Below are positions 17,558 through 20,912 of a DNA stretch of 20,912 nt, piece by piece. A program made the position numbers and the translations under genes. Origin of the DNA: Owenia fusiformis (lineage: Eukaryota; Annelida; Polychaeta; Sabellida; Oweniidae); assembly GCA_903813345.2 (NCBI GenBank), contig CAIIXF020000354.1, forward strand, positions 1-20,912, read 5' to 3'. Every line of letters begins with the position of its first letter. The stretch's first letter is position 1. Below the pieces are notes generated by a model that had not been told where the DNA came from, ran no database searches, and was given only the letters and a program-made list of their open reading frames with translations.

Positions 17558-17875
17558 TTGATTCGTTTGGAGCACTTCCCTTTAAATTCATGATAAATGC
17601 CCGGGTTTCTTTAAAATCACAGTTCTTAAGAAAGCCGTGGTCTACTCTACCAATCTGTTCAAGTTCACGTTCCACAAGCTGATTGATCAGCAGAGAAAGA
17701 CAATCGGGCCATTTTATATTCTTATCATTAGCTTCAAAGAAAGTGTCAACCATTTGACCCAACAATTCTTCTCTCCCGTTTCTGTCTTTTATCAACTCTA
17801 AATTCAGTAACTTCAGGAACAATTCCCCAAGTTTATTGGACATAGCGTGCCATCTGACCTCAGTATCAGTAACAT
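17558..17875 (-). CDS. Long helical exon of the 2A-leader gene
   Basis: This minus-strand exon has 318 nt, 106 codons, between acceptor TTATTTTATAG (AG at 17877-17876) and donor ACGAATCAA|GTAAGC (GT at 17557-17556), phase 1-1. If joined directly to the start exon the split codon is CAT (His). The product is soluble and helical: a short linker (VTDTEVRWHAM), LGELFLKLLNLELI, EELLGQMVDTFFEA, a conserved-looking WPDCLSLLINQLVERELEQI, then LKNC and a C-terminal NES tail. Its last ~75 residues appear homologous to exon 16885-16499, which implies a repeated protein module. Family unknown. There is no transmembrane segment. Confidence 0.75.
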
Positions 17876-17943
17876 CTATAAAATAAATAATAATGATCAC
17901 GTAATTATTTCCCATCGTATTATGTTAATTAAAGTATCAATTG

Positions 17944-18226
17944 TAAAGCTATGTTCACACCAACAGCGAATGCCATGCTTTAAATTGGCGAGCAAAGCGC
18001 CGTCATTTTTGTTTATTTTTCCAAAAATATCACGATCTCCTAAGTAATGTAACGCTCTGTTAAGCTCTGTCACACATTGGAAAGTGTCGAGATCGCCGAT
18101 TTCATGCCGCTTTTGATCCAATGACGATATAAAGATGCAGTAATCAATAAAACCATAGCATATTTGACTCGAGAAAACGATGGTAGAACAACAAGATCTA
18201 TAGAAATTCCAGATGGGCCAGAGCAT
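17944..18226 (-). other. Open frame in intron 2, coding status unclear
   Basis: This is a 109-codon minus-strand frame (its stop is at 17897) with unremarkable protein-like composition (LDQKRHEIGDLDTFQCVTEL). I could not find an acceptor and donor that keep phase 1. The best acceptor-like site (TCGTTTTCTCGAG) is in phase 2, and no phase-1 donor is present. About one frame of this length is expected by chance in a window this AT-rich. Confidence 0.2.
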
Positions 18227-18411
18227 GACCTACCTGAAGAAGACAGGATGTTTGTCGTATGGCGTGAAAGAGCGTAAGACAGCGTGAGGAAGCTGTCAAG
18301 GCACGAATCTAATTGGCAAAATTACGGGCCTTGTCATTAAATATTAGCAGTTGAAATTCATTTTAAAGGGAACAACCGTCGTCCTTCTCTAATAAGCAAA
18401 TAAAAACATAC

Positions 18412-18661
18412 GCTTCGTTTCTTTAGGTCCGGGGTTTAGCTGAACGCCTCCTATGACCAGCAGCAAAGTAACAATTACCAACAGCAAGGGAAACACTCTT
18501 AACCCCGGGGTGGTCCTAATAATGCTCTCCATTGATGAAACACTCGGCCGTTTGGGTGATCTCTTTAAAGAATGGATTCGAGTATTCTCGGTAGAAGGTT
18601 TGGGATGAGAAAACCTGCCGATAGCAGCACGCCATTGCTCCAATGAATCTCCCATTGTAAG
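18412..18661 (-). CDS. Start exon with 2A-like leader, unknown helical protein
   Basis: The coding part is 18655-18412, 81 codons plus one base. The ATG at 18655 has A at -3 and G at +4 and lies six bases after a strong acceptor (GTCATTCTGTCAG, AG at 18663-18662), so the 5' UTR is probably split by an intron. The peptide has three parts: MGDSLEQWRAAIGRF (residues 1-15), a basic Ser/Pro-rich stretch to ~50, then a hydrophobic segment (VFPLLLVIVTLLLVI, 54-68) running straight into GGVQLNPGP (69-77). This matches the layout of 2A-like ribosome-skipping leaders. In sea urchin NLR-type proteins such leaders also act as signal peptides. The donor AAGC|GTATGT (GT at 18411-18410) leaves phase 1. The frame is also open upstream to 18805, but that part would be intronic. 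Confidence 0.75.
18425..18496 (-). other. 2A-like motif, non-canonical (GGVQLNPGP)
   Basis: The known 2A consensus is D-V/I-E-x-N-P-G|P preceded by a helix. Here NPGP is intact but Asp is replaced by Gly and Glu by Gln. The preceding 15 residues are almost all aliphatic. If active, the ribosome would release the leader after Gly76 and continue from Pro77. The substitutions make reduced or absent activity likely, leaving a signal peptide or membrane anchor. Confidence 0.65.
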
Positions 18662-18825
18662 CTGACAGAATGACAAAACGTAATTTAAATGCGGTGAAAT
18701 GAAAAAGAAACACATTTGCGATGGCACAAAAATCAAAAGTATAATACATTGGAAGCAAGATTTTTTGAATAAATATTTCAATGCCATGAAATCAGTATTC
18801 ATCATTTTCGTTTAATATACTTGTA

Positions 18826-19890
18826 CGAGGGGTGATCAATAAGTAATGGACGCTTTTTTACACAGATACTTTTTATGGACCAATCCCCTCGATTTTCCTA
18901 CCAGTGATACCCCATTCAATTATCTATCAATTTTGAAGATTTGAAGACAAAATATGTAATACATATTGATATTTACTAATTTTCGTGAAGGAGGTATAGG
19001 TACCCCGGGACCGACATTTACGTCACATATTCAGTTTTCAGCCAGTTTGGCAAATTTCAGTTAGATTTAAACTTTTTTTATATTCAACAAGTGTTGTGTT
19101 GTTTGAAATATTTTGCTGACTGGCACAACAGTAAGTATTGTGATGTCAGGGTGTTGTATGGTTGGGGTTTGCAGGTCAATTTGAGGAAGCATTTTGGAAG
19201 AAGAGGTTGGTGAGAGAATGAAACACCCTAGTCCATCTGGACAATGCACCTGCCAACAGATCTCAAAATGTTCAGAAAACAATATCCCTGGACCTCAAAA
19301 TTAAGCCCTTGGCCAATGCACCATATTGTCCAGATCTGCCCACATGTGACTTATTTATTCCTATTCTATTTAATTCTAAAGAAGGGACGCAGGTTTATTA
19401 ACATTGATAAAATAAAAACATCCGTGCAACTGCATCTTGCTATCATGTCAGAGAATGGATTCAGCCTTGTCAGTCACAATCTTGAGTTAAGAGGATGTGG
19501 AATTCTGTACATGTAGCATTTGATGGAACCTATGTAGAGGGCCCTGTAGAATGAATGTGGCATGAATACCACATAGTGATGATATAATATTCAAAATCAA
19601 CTATGGGGTAATTCCTGACCATAATGGTTTGTTTTGTTTAGCCTGCATCAACTTCTTTGCATGATTAACAAGCTAAAATAGCTTCAGAATGTTTGACGTC
19701 ATGTGGGTCCCGTGGTACCTATACCTCCTTCATGGAAATAAAGATATATCCAAATATATTACATGTTTTGTTTTCAAATCTCCAGAGTTGTAATAATTGA
19801 ATGATATATCACTGGTAAGAATATCGAAGGTATTGGTCTATAAAAAGCATCCGTGTAAAAAAGCGCCCATTACTTATTGATCACCCCTCG
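18826..19890 (+). mobile_element. Decayed mariner-type transposon with ~200-bp inverted ends
   Basis: The ends CGAGGGGTGATCAATAAGTA (18826) and its reverse complement (ending 19890) continue as imperfect inverted repeats of ~200 bp, including GGAGGTATAGGTACC on both inner sides. TA precedes the left end; the right flank reads GA, so the target duplication is eroded. The interior has a frameshifted transposase remnant on the plus strand. The element lies in the presumed first intron of the 2A-leader gene. Confidence 0.85.
19225..19516 (+). pseudogene. Mariner-type transposase remnant (C-terminal half)
   Basis: The first frame reads LVHLDNAPANRSQNV and PLANAPYCPDLPTCDLF, which correspond to the mariner catalytic blocks HDNARPH and PPYSPDLAPSDFHLF. 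The two catalytic Asp (LDN and TCD) are both kept, with about 35 residues between them, near the D34D spacing of mariner. A frameshift near 19378 moves the continuation (GRRFINIDKIKTSV, SENGF) to another frame ending at 19516. The first Asp and the N-terminal DNA-binding part are missing or unrecognisable. Non-functional. Confidence 0.8.
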
Positions 19891-20668
19891 GATTTTGTGA
19901 CTGTGACGAAAACTGTTAAGTGGATTGTGTGTCCTTTGGATGTCTTCCCCATGATGCTGTACATGACTTCGCGGTTGTTTTATTATATAAATATAATTGA
20001 GACATCTGATCAAATAATTATATAACTTATTAGAATTTGAGATGTGATCAAAATCAAAACCCATCAGCATTAAAAGGCGGGCGTCCACATTTGATCAAAA
20101 ATATTGCCAAATAACCATAAAACCCAAAGCTGTATAACAAATAATCATTTAAAGAGTACTTACCCGAAAGAAATCTAAAATGTCTATAGCCAACACAATC
20201 TTTATAGGCTTGGCATTATTCGCTATTTGTGACATATATTATTGTCTGGTATAGGTTGTATGGGTATACCTTTATAAAATATAGGGCAACGATCATTTTT
20301 TGAAGTGGTCTGTACTGTTGTATTTCACTACATACTTTTTAATGACATATAAAATACTTTAGCAATAGGGAGTACCAGGTAGCTGTGGTATCTGACCCTT
20401 TTTTATCGTCCTGTTATCAGCGCTTTTTTTATACAATTAATATTGAGTAGGTCCAAGGACATCACGCATTAAAGTTGATTCAGCTAAACTTTACTATTAA
20501 AAATGTATAATTTACTTATAATTGTCAACAATACCAATAAAGCAGAAGTACATAAAACATTTGTATGCGATACATAAACTCCAAAATAAAAATAACATAC
20601 TTATATTTTGGCTTTTTAATAATAACCTAATTACAAAGATCCGGTACCAACATAATACATTCAATATA
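19891..20668. other. Unassigned, possible 5' flank of the 2A-leader gene
   Basis: No coding frame is supported. The only suggestive signal is the donor at 20163 described separately. Confidence 0.35.
20164..20208 (-). promoter_or_regulatory. Possible TATA box and non-coding first exon donor
   Basis: On the minus strand CTATAAAG (20207-20200) is followed 42 nt later by TTTCGG|GTAAGTA (GT at 20163-20162), a near-perfect donor with no open frame. It could pair with the acceptor at 18663-18662 just before the 2A start codon, giving a 1.5-kb first intron that contains the mariner. The first exon would be very short (about 10-15 nt from a TATA-directed start). This is a weak inference. Confidence 0.25.
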
Positions 20669-20912
20669 CAGGGTGTCAATTAAAATATAATCTCCCCCTT
20701 AACTTTAACATTCACATAATGTTAACTTTTATGTCTGCATGATATGTGAATTGTTCTTTAGTACATCAAAAACAAAGCTTCAAGGAGCATACATAAAAAT
20801 GTTTTGCAGCATAAATATATATACAAGTAAATCTTCAATGTCTCTTGCTGTCCAATTCTTTTTCCATTTTCAACAATTTCAATTGATTGGATTAATTATC
20901 AAAAATCGTCGT
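20669..20912. mobile_element. Left end of a mariner-like element, runs off the window
   Basis: TA followed by CAGGGTGTCAATTAAAA resembles the CAGGGTGTC-type ends of many mariner elements. No transposase is visible in the 244 bp available, and the other end lies outside the window. Confidence 0.4.

Noticed and set aside
18412-18655. Start of a LINE ORF with a 2A leader
   Set aside because: Some LINEs carry N-terminal 2A peptides, but no endonuclease or RT follows here. Instead there is a splice donor and in-phase downstream exons.
19067-19282. 71-codon minus-strand frame in the mariner
   Set aside because: Antisense shadow of the transposase remnant.
1-20912. tRNA or rRNA genes
   Set aside because: I saw no cloverleaf with A and B boxes and no conserved rRNA segment by eye; a tRNAscan run would settle this.

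Overview
The window looks like a piece of a metazoan nuclear genome. It is AT-rich, its genes are cut into short exons with GT-AG introns, it holds CR1/Jockey-like LINE remnants, mariner-type inverted-repeat elements and dispersed repeats, and it shows no bacterial operon structure. A 2A-like leader peptide on a host-type gene is a pattern I associate with marine invertebrates (sea urchins, cephalochordates, hemichordates, cnidarians, molluscs). I cannot narrow the lineage further from sequence alone.

The main host feature is a spliced minus-strand gene. Its start exon (18661-18412) encodes a basic N-terminus, a hydrophobic stretch and a 2A-like motif ending in NPGP. It is followed by exons at 17875-17558, 17409-17308, 16885-16499 (with a shortened tandem copy at 16337-16188) and 15966-15850. 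Two more exons of the same type lie at the left edge (563-453 and 128-1). Every complete internal exon is a multiple of three long and flanked by phase-1 introns. The products are unrecognised, mostly helical segments in which long (about 106-129 codons) and short (about 34-39 codons) exons alternate. This is the best candidate for an undescribed system in the window.

From 1466 to 8258 there are three 5'-truncated LINEs, all on the minus strand and stacked head to tail. Two of them carry internal deletions. The upstream LINE is also split by a 1.14-kb TA-flanked inverted-repeat element (6593-7729). From about 10400 to 13664 there is a composite of ~345-bp repeats in both orientations, each carrying a 27-nt palindrome. 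It is bordered on both sides by arrays of a 14-nt palindrome (AGAAGCCGGCTTCT) separated by 10-nt spacers. A plus-strand coding segment (13961-14149 and 14736-14899) is split by a 577-bp inverted-repeat element. A decayed mariner (18826-19890) sits just upstream of the 2A exon, and another mariner-like end starts near 20669.

The remaining stretches (parts of 564-883, 8297-9414, 9830-10400, 12345-12650, 14900-15462, 19891-20668) show no gene that I can support. Most other open frames of 60-110 codons are about what chance would give at this base composition.
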